Below are positions 20,023 to 28,140 of a DNA stretch of 64,000 bases, in pieces. Location: the NCBI RefSeq assembly GCF_905120355.1, contig NZ_CAJHOB010000012.1, positions 48,772 to 112,771 of the forward strand, given 5' to 3'. Origin of the DNA: Azonexus hydrophilus (GTDB lineage: Bacteria; Pseudomonadota; Gammaproteobacteria; Burkholderiales; Rhodocyclaceae). The notes beneath the pieces are model-generated. The model did not search any database, was not told where the DNA came from, and saw only the letters and a program-made list of their open reading frames with translations. How positions within the stretch are numbered: position 1 is the stretch's first letter; every line of letters starts with the position of its first letter. The translations under genes were made by a program, and so were the position numbers.

Positions 20023-21915
20023 ATGGATGGCTACATGAAGATGAAAACAGTTTCCCTGTTTCTGGTGGCAAGTGTGTTGCCGTTGTGGGTGCAGGCACAA
20101 AGCCCCGCAGTGCCGGCCTCGACCGTGCAGCAGGAACTGCGCGAGATCGCACAGCAGGCGGTATTGAAAAGCCCGGAAGTGACGACCAAATGGCACAACT
20201 ACAGGGCGGCGGAAGAAGAGATCGGGGTGGCGCGTGGTGGTTACTTCCCGCGTGTCGATCTCAATGCCGGGGCCGGGCGTGAAAGCCTGAAAACACCGGA
20301 TGCTGAACGCGACAGGTATAACCGGCGTGGCTACGGGCTGACGCTGAATCAGATGCTGTTTGACGGTTTTGCCACCCGTAGTGAAGTGCGCAAGCTCGAC
20401 AAGGCCCGCCTGGTGCGTTACTTCGAACTGCTGGAAGCCTCGGAAAATGTTGCGCTGGAAGCGGGGCGTGCCTATCTGGATGTGCTGCGTTACCGCAATC
20501 TGCTGCAACTGGCGGAAGACAACTACGTCCGCCACAAGGCAACCTATGAGCAATTGAAAATCCGTACCGCCTCCGGCGTGGGGCGCCGAGCTGACCTGGA
20601 GCAGGCGGGTAGCCGTCTGGCACTGGCAGAGGTCAATCTGACCACGGAAACGGCAAACCTGCACGATGTGACCGCCCGCTATCAGCGGCTGGTAGGTGCC
20701 CTGCCACCGGCCAGCATTACTGATCCGCAACTGGTGCGCAGCAGTGTGCCGGCGTCCAGCAAGGCGGCGATGGATGTGTTGTACCAGCGCAACCCGACGC
20801 TGCATGCGGCAATAGAGAACATCGAAGCGGCGCAGTACGACATCAGCGCCCGCCGTGCGGCGTATTCGCCCAAGGTCGATTTCCGGGCGCGGACCGAGAC
20901 CATCAACAATTATCAGGGGGTACGTGGCGACCGCGACAACAACGTCGCCGAGGTGGTGCTCAACTGGAACCTGTTCAACGGGGGCTCCGATCGTGCTCGC
21001 GAACGGCAGTACATGGAACGCAAGAACGTCGCCGTCGAAATGCGCGAGAAGGCCTGTCGCGATACCCGGCAGACGCTGCAGATTGCCTACAACGATGTGG
21101 CGCGCCTGGGTGAGCAGGCGAAGTACCTGAAAACCCAGGTCGAATTGCAACAGAAAACGCGTGACGCTTACCGTGATCAATTCAACGTCGGTCAGCGCAC
21201 CCTGCTCGATTTGCTGGATACGGAAAACGAACTGCTGTCTGCCCGTCGCTCGCTGGTCAATGCCGAGGTCGACCTGAGTCTCGCTTATTTGCGGACTTAT
21301 GCCGGGATGGGCACCTTGCTCGAGTTCATGGGGCTGCAGCGACTGGAAACGGAAACCCCTGCTGCCAGAGAGCTGGCACAGGTTGACGCGGCGGCACTGT
21401 GCCCGGTTGCAGAAGTGGATGTGAAGGCAGCGTCGTACCAGGAACTGGATGCACGGGCGCAGGAAATGCTGGTGGCGACACGCAGTCCGGTATTTGCGAC
21501 GGCGCCGACGGCTGCAGTGTCGGCGGGTCCCGGTGGGGAAGTTGAAAGTGCCGTGCGTTCTTGGGCTGCCGCTTGGTCAGCCAAGGATTACGCAGCCTAC
21601 ACTGGATTCTATGCACCGAGTTTTACGCCTGATGGCGGGCTCAGCCGGGAAGACTGGGATAGCTTGCGCCGGCAGCGTATTTCGCCCCGCGAGACGATTT
21701 CGGTCACTCTTGAACAGATTGTGGTCAAGATGGAGGGCCCTGATCGTGCCCGGGCTGAATTTACCCAGAACTACGACTCCAACGTCTTCAGCGACCGTGT
21801 GTTCAAAGTGCTGGAGATGGTGCGCAGCAATGGCCGCTGGCTGATCAACCGGGAAAGCTCGCGGCCGTGCGAAGGCAATACCGTGGGCGGATGTCGGCGT
21901 AGTCTGTTGGAATGA
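20023..21915 (+). CDS. TolC/LapE-family outer-membrane channel fused to a C-terminal NTF2/Cds6-like domain
   Basis: A 630-residue exported protein. The signal peptide ends near VQAQ (residue 26). Residues about 35-445 are an outer-membrane efflux protein with two repeats: LNQMLFDGF and LNWNLFNGG mark the two equivalent beta/alpha junctions, with long coiled-coil helices between them (for example FNVGQRTLLDLLDTENEL near 400). This is the LapE/AggA kind of TolC used with type I secretion of large adhesins. After a linker rich in Ala and Pro, residues about 505-615 form a separate alpha/beta domain (VESAVRSWAAAWSAKDYAAYTGFY and ARAEFTQNYDSN) resembling SnoaL/NTF2-like Cds6 domains. No ABC transporter or adaptor lies beside it. 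The start may be ATG 20035. Confidence 0.87.
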   Translation: MDGYMKMKTVSLFLVASVLPLWVQAQSPAVPASTVQQELREIAQQAVLKSPEVTTKWHNYRAAEEEIGVARGGYFPRVDLNAGAGRESLKTPDAERDRYNRRGYGLTLNQMLFDGFATRSEVRKLDKARLVRYFELLEASENVALEAGRAYLDVLRYRNLLQLAEDNYVRHKATYEQLKIRTASGVGRRADLEQAGSRLALAEVNLTTETANLHDVTARYQRLVGALPPASITDPQLVRSSVPASSKAAMDVLYQRNPTLHAAIENIEAAQYDISARRAAYSPKVDFRARTETINNYQGVRGDRDNNVAEVVLNWNLFNGGSDRARERQYMERKNVAVEMREKACRDTRQTLQIAYNDVARLGEQAKYLKTQVELQQKTRDAYRDQFNVGQRTLLDLLDTENELLSARRSLVNAEVDLSLAYLRTYAGMGTLLEFMGLQRLETETPAARELAQVDAAALCPVAEVDVKAASYQELDARAQEMLVATRSPVFATAPTAAVSAGPGGEVESAVRSWAAAWSAKDYAAYTGFYAPSFTPDGGLSREDWDSLRRQRISPRETISVTLEQIVVKMEGPDRARAEFTQNYDSNVFSDRVFKVLEMVRSNGRWLINRESSRPCEGNTVGGCRRSLLE

Positions 21916-21935
21916 CATCCGGCAGAATGCGATCA

Positions 21936-21961
21936 AAAGAGCCGCTCACGAGCGGCTCTTT
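21936..21961. terminator. Terminator after the TolC-like gene
   Basis: 11-pair perfect stem AAAGAGCCGCT/AGCGGCTCTTT with a 4-base loop, 20 bases after the stop. It also faces the convergent OmpR-type regulator gene. Confidence 0.8.
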
Positions 21962-22011
21962 GCATTGGGTCTGAGGTCTGTTGCGGAATGCTCTGCGCGA
22001 GTGGCGGTGGC

Positions 22012-22725
22012 TTATTCGACGGGGGTGACTGCCGCGACGAAAATGTAGCCCTGTGCGCGCAAGGTCTTGATGTACGGCGTGTTGTCGCCTTGTTTGCCGA
22101 GCAGGCGCCGCAAATGACTGATGTGCACATCGATGATGCGGTCAAAAGGATGGTAGTCCCGGCGCAGTGCCGTGCGTGACAGGAAATCACGCGACAGCGG
22201 TTCGAACGGCCGCTCAAGCATGCAGCTGAGCAGTGCGAAGGCGGCAACGCCGAGGGTTTCGGTTTTGCCACTGTGGTGAACCAGTTCGCGTGTCGCGCCG
22301 TTGAGGGTCCAGTCACCGAACTTTAGCGAACGCAATACGGCACGTCCGGTCGGGCTGCTCCGCTGCTGGCTGCGCCGCAGCAGGCTGCGCGTGCGGGCCA
22401 GCAGTTCGCGCATGTTGCAGGGTTTGGGCAAGAAATCGTCGGCGCCGATTTCGATGCCGATGATGCGCTCGATCTCATCCGAGCGCGTGGAGTGGATGAG
22501 AACGGGAATTTCCGATTGTCGCCGCAGCTTGCGCAGCAGCTCCAAGCCGTCGGCATCGGGCAGGCTGAGGTCCAGAATGATCAGGTCCGGGCCATGTTCC
22601 AGTTGCCGCCACATGGCGGCACCGGTTTCGGCAAACAGGCTGGCAATGCCGGCGCTGGTCAGCGTTTCCTGCAGCAAGTGGCGCATGCCCGGGTCGTCTT
22701 CAACAATCAGTGCGGTATGCGACAT
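22012..22725 (-). CDS. OmpR-family response regulator
   Basis: A 237-residue two-component regulator. The receiver has VEDDPGM near residue 8, phospho-Asp in IILDLSLPDADG near 54 and the conserved lysine in FLPKPCNMREL near 103. The C-terminal winged helix has RTALRRDYHPFDRIIDVHISHLRRLLG near 200 as the recognition region (motifs DVHISHLRR and GYIFVAAV). The start ATG 22725 is the family-like one; a longer frame adds non-homologous sequence. No kinase is on its strand; the Hpt-hybrid kinase cluster is divergent from it and is the likely partner. Confidence 0.94.
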   Translation of the reverse strand: MSHTALIVEDDPGMRHLLQETLTSAGIASLFAETGAAMWRQLEHGPDLIILDLSLPDADGLELLRKLRRQSEIPVLIHSTRSDEIERIIGIEIGADDFLPKPCNMRELLARTRSLLRRSQQRSSPTGRAVLRSLKFGDWTLNGATRELVHHSGKTETLGVAAFALLSCMLERPFEPLSRDFLSRTALRRDYHPFDRIIDVHISHLRRLLGKQGDNTPYIKTLRAQGYIFVAAVTPVE

Positions 22726-22892
22726 GGTGGTGGAAGGAGCCAGCCAAGAAGAAAAAGAGCCCGAATTGTAATGCACAGTAAATTTTTGTGTTGCCTGAAG
22801 CATTTCCCGGCAGGGCAATGGGCGGTATCTTTACCCTGCGGCTGTAGTTCTTTACACGTAGGGCAAGATGCCGATGGGACAATGCTGGCTTG

Positions 22893-23297
22893 ATGAGTGA
22901 AAAGTGGTGCATGATGCAGATTCCTCACCTATTGGAAGGTTTCGACGTAGATGATGCAATTGCCCGGATGCTGGGGCGGCCACAGCTGTGGTGGCAGACC
23001 CTGGGCTATTTCGTGCATGAGTTTGCCGATTGGCCGCAGCGCTGGCAGGCAAGTCAGGGCGATGCCGAGCACGAACGGCGCGTGGTGCATGCCCTGCGCA
23101 GCGCCGCCGCCAACGTGGGGGCGCAGCAGCTGGCTGATGCAGCGCGGCGGTTGGAGCAGATCCTTTTGGTGGGTGCTATCGGAGTGCCGGGGACGGTCAC
23201 TGAGTTGCGCATCCATCTGTTGGCGGCGTTTTCTTTGTGCTGGGAATCGGCGGCTGAAGCCTGGACGCGTTCCGGGGCAACATTGCCCGAGGGGTGA
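22893..23297 (+). CDS. Histidine phosphotransfer (Hpt) domain protein
   Basis: A protein of about 134 residues made of one Hpt domain. It begins with IPHLLEGFDVDDAIARMLGR, the usual first helix of stand-alone Hpt modules, and carries the phospho-accepting histidine in VVHALRSAAANVGA near residue 66. Its stop overlaps a GTGA at the edge of the next gene, the hybrid kinase, with 5 bases to that gene's ATG. It therefore belongs to a phosphorelay operon Hpt-kinase-REC. Start choice among ATG 22893, 22911 and 22914 is not settled by a ribosome site. Confidence 0.85.
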   Translation: MSEKWCMMQIPHLLEGFDVDDAIARMLGRPQLWWQTLGYFVHEFADWPQRWQASQGDAEHERRVVHALRSAAANVGAQQLADAARRLEQILLVGAIGVPGTVTELRIHLLAAFSLCWESAAEAWTRSGATLPEG

Positions 23298-23302
23298 CAC
23301 CC

Positions 23303-25705
23303 ATGCCCACGCAGCGTGAAGTGGGCATGGTTACGACAGCTGACCAGGCTGGTTTGGCTCAGCAGGTTTCCAGGCTGCAACTGCGCGTTTTTCTGCCACT
23401 TTTTGCCGGCTTGTTCGTTGTGCTGCTGCTGGCGCTATTCTGGCAGCTGCTGGTCACCGAGCGGGCGGAAAACCGGAGTCGTCTGGCGGTTTGGCAAAGT
23501 GCACTGACGGAGTTCTCCACCCGCCAGCCGGTACCGCCCAATTTTTTGCAGGCCCTCGCGGCGCAGCCTGATCTGCTCTATCTCACGCTGGCACCGTTGT
23601 CTGCCGAGACAGGCGAAGAAACGCAGGTCTGGCTCGATTACCGGCGACCCGACGTGGCCTTGCCGCTGGGCGCCACTGTGCCGCTGGCCGCAGGTGAGCG
23701 TCTGGGCTGGCGGCATCTGGCTTTTGAGAAAATCATCCGCCACGTCGACGGTTCGCAGTATGTGCTGCGCGGGGCCTCCGATTTCGGCAGCAGGCTGCAG
23801 CATCTGCTGTTTTCGCTACTGCTGTTCAGCGCTGTGTTTGCGGCCATCCTCGGGCTTGCCCTGCGCTTGCAGTCGCGTCATCTGCAGCAGTTGTGGCTGC
23901 CTCTCGAGCGTCTCAATGAACGCATGGCGGCACTTTCCGCCGGTCGTTACGATGTCCAGGTAGAGGAAGTCGGCGTGCTGGAATTTGACCGCCTCAGTGC
24001 CGGTTTCAACCAGATGGCAAACCAGATTCGTGAGCGCGACCGCTGGTTGACCGAGCATCTTGGCAGTCTGGAGCAGGCGGTGGCACAAAGAACGCGCGAA
24101 TTGAGTGCGGCCAAGGAAGAGGCGGAGGAAGCCAGTCAGGCCAAAAGTGTGTTCCTGGCCACGATGAGCCACGAAATCCGCACGCCGATGAACGGTGTGC
24201 TGGGGATGACGGAATTGCTGCTGGCAACGTCGCTGACGCCGAGTCAGCGGCAGTTTGTCGAAGCGGTCGAGCGTTCAGGTCAGCATTTGCTCGGCATCAT
24301 CAATGACATTCTCGACTTCTCGAAAATCGAGGCCGGGCGTTTCAGTCTGGTGGAGGAGGCGTTCGACCTGCAGTCCCTGCTGCGGCAGACGCATGAACTC
24401 TATCTGCCGCTGGCGCAGAAAAAAGGCTTGGCGCTGGTGCTGGATTTGCCGGCGGAGAGTGAGCTGTGGGTGTCAGGTGATGGGTTGCGGCTGCGTCAGG
24501 TGGTCAGCAACCTGTTGAGCAATGCCATCAAATTCACCGACAGCGGCGAGGTTGAGCTGAAGCTGCGCATTTTTTCCGAGGCCGACAGCGATCAGCTGGC
24601 ACTGGTGTTGAGCGTGAGCGATAGCGGTGTGGGCATCGCGCCATCCGCCCAGACAGAGATTTTCGAGCGTTTTGTGCAGGCTGATGGCTCGACCAGCCGT
24701 CGCCATGGGGGGACTGGCCTGGGGCTGGCGATCTGTCGCAGCCTCGTCGAATTGATGGGGGGCTGGATCGATCTGGCCAGTCGAGAGGGGGAAGGCTCAT
24801 GTTTTACCGTGCATCTCAGCCTGCCGCGTGTACAGGCTTTGCCGCCGGAAATGCGCTCGGTGCCGCAGGACGAAACGGTGGCGGCCCCTTTGCTGCGTGG
24901 CCGAGTGCTGCTGGTAGAGGATAACGAAAGCAATCAGATCCTGGCGCGCGCCCATCTTGAGCGCTATGGTCTGAACGTGCTGGTGGTGGGCGATGGTCAG
25001 CAGGCGCTCAAGCTGTTGCAGGAGGATAGTTTTGATCTGGTATTGCTGGATTGCCAGATGCCGGTGCTTGATGGTTTTGCGACCTGTCGTGCCTGGCGTG
25101 AGTTCGAACAGGCGAGTGGCAGGCCACGTCTGCCGGTGCTGGCGTTGACCGCCAATGCTCGTGATGAGGATCGCCAGCGTTGCCTGGCGGCCGGAATGGA
25201 TGATTATCTGGCCAAGCCTTACCGTGGAGCAGATATCCATGCTGTTCTGGCACGCTGGTTGCCTCAAGAGCGCCGGGGGCTGCAGGGGCGGGCGCCGGAG
25301 GCAGGCCCGCTGCAGGAAGAGCGAGGGTGTGCCGAGTCGATAGTGATCGACCCCGGGGCTTTTGCCCAGATACGGCAGATGGCGCCCGCCGGTGCCGGGC
25401 AGTTGATCGTGCAGTTGATCGATGCCTATCTGCGCGGCGGTGAGCAGTTATGGCAGGATTATCTGGCCGCCTGCGAGCGGGGCGATGCGGTGGCGATTGC
25501 CGCGTGTTGCCATGCCCTGAAGTCGAGCAGCCATAATGTGGGGGCCTTGCATCTGGCTGGCGTGTGCCGCGAAATCGAGGCGTTGTGCCGCACTGCTGCT
25601 GCGACAGGCGTTGCGCCGGAGATATCGCTGCAGGATGCCGCCTTGCGCCGCGAGTGGCCACGAGTGGTTGCGGCCCTGGCTGAGGTGCGTGAGGAGAATG
25701 CCTGA
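23303..25705 (+). CDS. Hybrid histidine kinase (TM-HAMP-HisKA-HATPase-REC-Hpt)
   Basis: An 800-residue membrane kinase. Helix 1 is near residues 28-50 and helix 2 near 170-190, with a periplasmic sensor of about 115 residues; a HAMP and a coiled coil follow. HisKA carries His290 ([11 protein letters not shown]); the HATPase boxes are NLLSNAIKF, DSGVGIA and GGTGLGLAI. The receiver has phospho-Asp583 (LLDCQMP), and the C-terminal Hpt has His737 (CCHALKSSSHNVGA). The full relay is thus in one chain, plus a free Hpt just upstream and a free REC just downstream. ATG 23303 has GAGGGG 7-9 bases before it. Its stop overlaps the start of the REC gene (TGATG). Confidence 0.95.
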   Translation: MPTQREVGMVTTADQAGLAQQVSRLQLRVFLPLFAGLFVVLLLALFWQLLVTERAENRSRLAVWQSALTEFSTRQPVPPNFLQALAAQPDLLYLTLAPLSAETGEETQVWLDYRRPDVALPLGATVPLAAGERLGWRHLAFEKIIRHVDGSQYVLRGASDFGSRLQHLLFSLLLFSAVFAAILGLALRLQSRHLQQLWLPLERLNERMAALSAGRYDVQVEEVGVLEFDRLSAGFNQMANQIRERDRWLTEHLGSLEQAVAQRTRELSAAKEEAEEASQAKSVFLATMSHEIRTPMNGVLGMTELLLATSLTPSQRQFVEAVERSGQHLLGIINDILDFSKIEAGRFSLVEEAFDLQSLLRQTHELYLPLAQKKGLALVLDLPAESELWVSGDGLRLRQVVSNLLSNAIKFTDSGEVELKLRIFSEADSDQLALVLSVSDSGVGIAPSAQTEIFERFVQADGSTSRRHGGTGLGLAICRSLVELMGGWIDLASREGEGSCFTVHLSLPRVQALPPEMRSVPQDETVAAPLLRGRVLLVEDNESNQILARAHLERYGLNVLVVGDGQQALKLLQEDSFDLVLLDCQMPVLDGFATCRAWREFEQASGRPRLPVLALTANARDEDRQRCLAAGMDDYLAKPYRGADIHAVLARWLPQERRGLQGRAPEAGPLQEERGCAESIVIDPGAFAQIRQMAPAGAGQLIVQLIDAYLRGGEQLWQDYLAACERGDAVAIAACCHALKSSSHNVGALHLAGVCREIEALCRTAAATGVAPEISLQDAALRREWPRVVAALAEVREENA

Positions 25706-26070
25706 TGTGCGATGCCCTGAAAATTCTGGCGGCCGACGATGACCCCACCATGGGGGTGTTGCTCCAGGCAGTGTTTGCGCCACCGCACCAGCTGCACTGG
25801 GTGGCGGATGGTCTGGCCGCGCTGGCGGCCTGGGAGGCCAGTCCGGATTTCGACGTGCTGTTGCTCGATGTCGAAATGCCCGGGCTCGATGGCCTGAGCC
25901 TGGCGGCCGAGTTGCGCCGGCGGCATGGCACGGCCGTGCCCATCGTGCTGCTGACCGGGCGCGAGGACGACGATTTTCTCGCCCGCTGTCATGCATTGTC
26001 GGCCATTCATTTTGCCAAACCGGTCAATTGGGGTGAATTGGTGGCACGACTGCGCGCACTGCTTGCCTGA
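25705..26070 (+). CDS. Single-domain response regulator (REC only)
   Basis: A 121-residue receiver with no output domain. The acidic pocket is AADDDPTM near residue 9, phospho-Asp is in LLLDVEMPGLDG near 53, and the switch Thr and Lys are in LLTGRED and HFAKPVNW. The start codon overlaps the kinase stop (TGATG), so translation is coupled. It may act as a phosphate sink or by protein contact. Confidence 0.94.
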   Translation: MCDALKILAADDDPTMGVLLQAVFAPPHQLHWVADGLAALAAWEASPDFDVLLLDVEMPGLDGLSLAAELRRRHGTAVPIVLLTGREDDDFLARCHALSAIHFAKPVNWGELVARLRALLA

Positions 26071-26153
26071 GCGTGTGCAACTCGGGTTAGACTGCAACGC
26101 CCGGCAAGCGCGCCGGGATAAAAAATCAAACCGTTTCCGGAGAGGAGAGAAAC

Positions 26154-26456
26154 ATGCGCTTCGCTATTCTTTTGGTCGCTTGCAGCACTTTCTTGGGGAC
26201 TGCCGCTCAGGCAGACGAAGCGCTGGCCAAGGCCAAGAACTGCACGACGTGCCACGGCATCGGCAACAAGATTGTTGGTCCCAGCTACAAGGACATTGCT
26301 GCCAAGCGGGCGAGTGAGAAGGGGGCAGAAGCCGCCCTGGCCGCCAAGATCAAGAATGGCAGCAAGAATGAATGGGGGCAGGTGCCGATGCCGCCCAATC
26401 AGGTCACCGATGCCGAGGCTGCGACGCTGGCCCGCTGGGTGTTGTCGTTCAAGTAA
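26154..26456 (+). CDS. Small class I cytochrome c (c551/c552 type)
   Basis: A 100-residue periplasmic electron carrier. The signal peptide ends at AQA (residue 20). Haem is bound by CTTCH near residue 30, and the sixth ligand is the methionine in VPMPPN near 79, followed by the usual C-terminal helix ([12 protein letters not shown]). Size and motifs match the cytochromes that donate electrons to nitrite reductase cd1 or to terminal oxidases. A good GAGGAGAG ribosome site precedes the ATG. Confidence 0.94.
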   Translation: MRFAILLVACSTFLGTAAQADEALAKAKNCTTCHGIGNKIVGPSYKDIAAKRASEKGAEAALAAKIKNGSKNEWGQVPMPPNQVTDAEAATLARWVLSFK

Positions 26457-26581
26457 GTTCGAACGCTGTGCTGTAGATGCTCTCCGCCAGGGTGTCGCCG
26501 GAAAACACGGAGTTCAGTGAATCACGCTGTCTGCAGCTGATTTTCCCGGTCGTGTTTTTTGCCAGCCTGTGGCGGTGAGCG

Positions 26582-26632
26582 CCCCCGCGTGTTACTCCGG
26601 TCGCTGCGACCGAGGGTTACGCAGCGTGGGGG
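26582..26632 (+). other. Structured leader hairpin before the MFS gene
   Basis: An outer stem (CCCCCGC with GCGTGGGGG, one bulge) encloses an inner perfect stem CGGTCG-CTG-CGACCG; the GTTAC pentamer occurs on both sides of the inner stem. It ends 25 bases before the MFS start and may be an attenuator or ligand-binding leader. I could not match it to a known riboswitch. Confidence 0.4.
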
Positions 26633-26656
26633 AGTTGCCCGTTTTCCGGAGTTTTC

Positions 26657-27937
26657 ATGCTGTCCCTGAGTCCTGAACAAATGCGCTGGCGCTGGCTGGC
26701 GCTCGGCGTGGTTGCCACTGCCTTCATTCTGTCTTTTTTCCAGCGTTTTGCCCCGGCCGGGATTGCCCAGGATCTGGCGGCAAGTTTCGGGACGACGGCA
26801 GCCTCGCTCGGCTTGCTGGCGGCAACGTATTTCTACGTGTACACCGTCATGCAGATTCCTACCGGCATCCTCGCCGATACGCTGGGGCCGCGCCGCATCG
26901 TCGCTCTCGGTGGCATCGTGGGGGGGATCGGTAGCCTGCTGTTTGGTTTTGCGCCCAGTTTCGAGCTGGCGCTGGTGGGGCGCACCTTGATCGGTCTGGG
27001 GGTGTCCGTCACCTTCATTGCCATGCTCAAGTTGATTGCGGTGTGGTTTGAAGAAAGCCGCTTTGCCACCATGGTCGGCATCTGCATGCTGGTGGGTAAC
27101 CTGGGCTCGGTACTGGCCGGCGCGCCGCTGTCCTGGGCGGCGCAGAATTACGGCTGGCGCGGGATTTTCCTGTTCGTGGGTGGCTTTTCCCTCGTGTTGT
27201 CGGTGCTCTCCTGGCTGATAGTGCGTGATTCGCCGCTGGCGGCAGATGCTCCCAAAGCGCGAGTGGATCGCACCGTCATCCTGTCGGGTCTGCTCTCGGT
27301 GCTGAAGAATCGTGCGACCTGGCCGGCCGCGCTGGTCAATCTTGGTATGTGCGGCGCGTTTTTTACTTTCGCCGGTTTGTGGGCTGTACCTTACCTGATG
27401 CAGGTGCACGGCCTGGAGCGCAACGTGGCGGCCAGTCATCTGTCGCTGTGGTTTGGTGGTTTCGCCGTGGGCTGTCTGTTCATCGGCGGCATTTCGGATC
27501 GCGTGGGGAAACGCAAGCCCGTGGTGATTGCCGTGTCGCACCTGCACGTTGCGATCTGGCTGATCCTGCTTTCCTGCATCACCATGCCGCTGGTGCTGTC
27601 GTACGCCCTGTTTGCCTTGCTGGGTCTGGCGACGGCTGGTTTCAGCCTGAGCTGGGCATGTGCGAAGGAGGTCAATCCGCCCTTGCTGTCCGGTATGTCT
27701 ACCAGTGTGGCCAACATGGGCGGGTTTCTCTGTGCCGCCATCATGCAGCCGGTGGTGGGCAAGATCATGGATCTGAACTGGCAGGGAGCCATGCTCAATG
27801 GAGCGCCGATTTACGATGTGGCGGCCTGGCAGAAAGGGGTGCTGGCCGTCACCGCGTGTGCGCTGATCGGCGCCATTGCCAGCTGGCGGGTGAAGGAAAC
27901 CGGTTGTCGCAACATCTGGCAGGGGGGACGACGATAG
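26657..27937 (+). CDS. Major facilitator superfamily transporter
   Basis: A 426-residue inner-membrane protein with about 12 hydrophobic helices in two halves. The MFS loop 2-3 signature is present as GILADTLGPRRIVALGG near residue 73, and the matching loop of the second half as GGISDRVGKRKPVV near 280. Acidic/aromatic residues in helix 1 (FILSFFQRFAPAG) resemble organic-acid or nitrate-like MFS groups, but the substrate is not deducible. It is preceded by a structured leader and stands alone in its operon. Confidence 0.9.
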   Translation: MLSLSPEQMRWRWLALGVVATAFILSFFQRFAPAGIAQDLAASFGTTAASLGLLAATYFYVYTVMQIPTGILADTLGPRRIVALGGIVGGIGSLLFGFAPSFELALVGRTLIGLGVSVTFIAMLKLIAVWFEESRFATMVGICMLVGNLGSVLAGAPLSWAAQNYGWRGIFLFVGGFSLVLSVLSWLIVRDSPLAADAPKARVDRTVILSGLLSVLKNRATWPAALVNLGMCGAFFTFAGLWAVPYLMQVHGLERNVAASHLSLWFGGFAVGCLFIGGISDRVGKRKPVVIAVSHLHVAIWLILLSCITMPLVLSYALFALLGLATAGFSLSWACAKEVNPPLLSGMSTSVANMGGFLCAAIMQPVVGKIMDLNWQGAMLNGAPIYDVAAWQKGVLAVTACALIGAIASWRVKETGCRNIWQGGRR

Positions 27938-28090
27938 TCTCCGGACATGACAGCCCGCCCGGATTGAGGCATTATTCGCACCTTCATTATTTCGCCAAAG
28001 GTTGGGCGGGGCCATTGCCGACAGGCATGGGCCGCGCACTATGTACGACGACCCTGAACCTGCAAGTAGCGCGGCGCAGCCGCACGTCGA

Positions 28091-28108
28091 GACCCGTCAA
28101 GGCGGGTC
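28091..28108 (+). other. Hairpin in the 200-base leader of the CorC-like gene
   Basis: GACCCG-TCAAGG-CGGGTC hairpin 32 bases before the start codon, in a GC-rich leader of about 200 bases (27938-28140) that holds several other short inverted repeats. A metal-sensing leader is conceivable given the downstream gene, but no known riboswitch core is recognised. Confidence 0.3.
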
Positions 28109-28140
28109 CCGGTTGTTCGATATGGTAAGTGAGTGCTGAC

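Noticed and set aside
19858..21180. 440-codon minus-strand frame opposite the TolC-like gene
   Set aside because: No family motifs, biased composition, and the plus strand carries a signal peptide and TolC repeats.
26522..28039. 505-codon minus-strand frame opposite the MFS gene
   Set aside because: The product is extremely His/Gln/Arg-rich, while the plus strand encodes a textbook 12-helix transporter.
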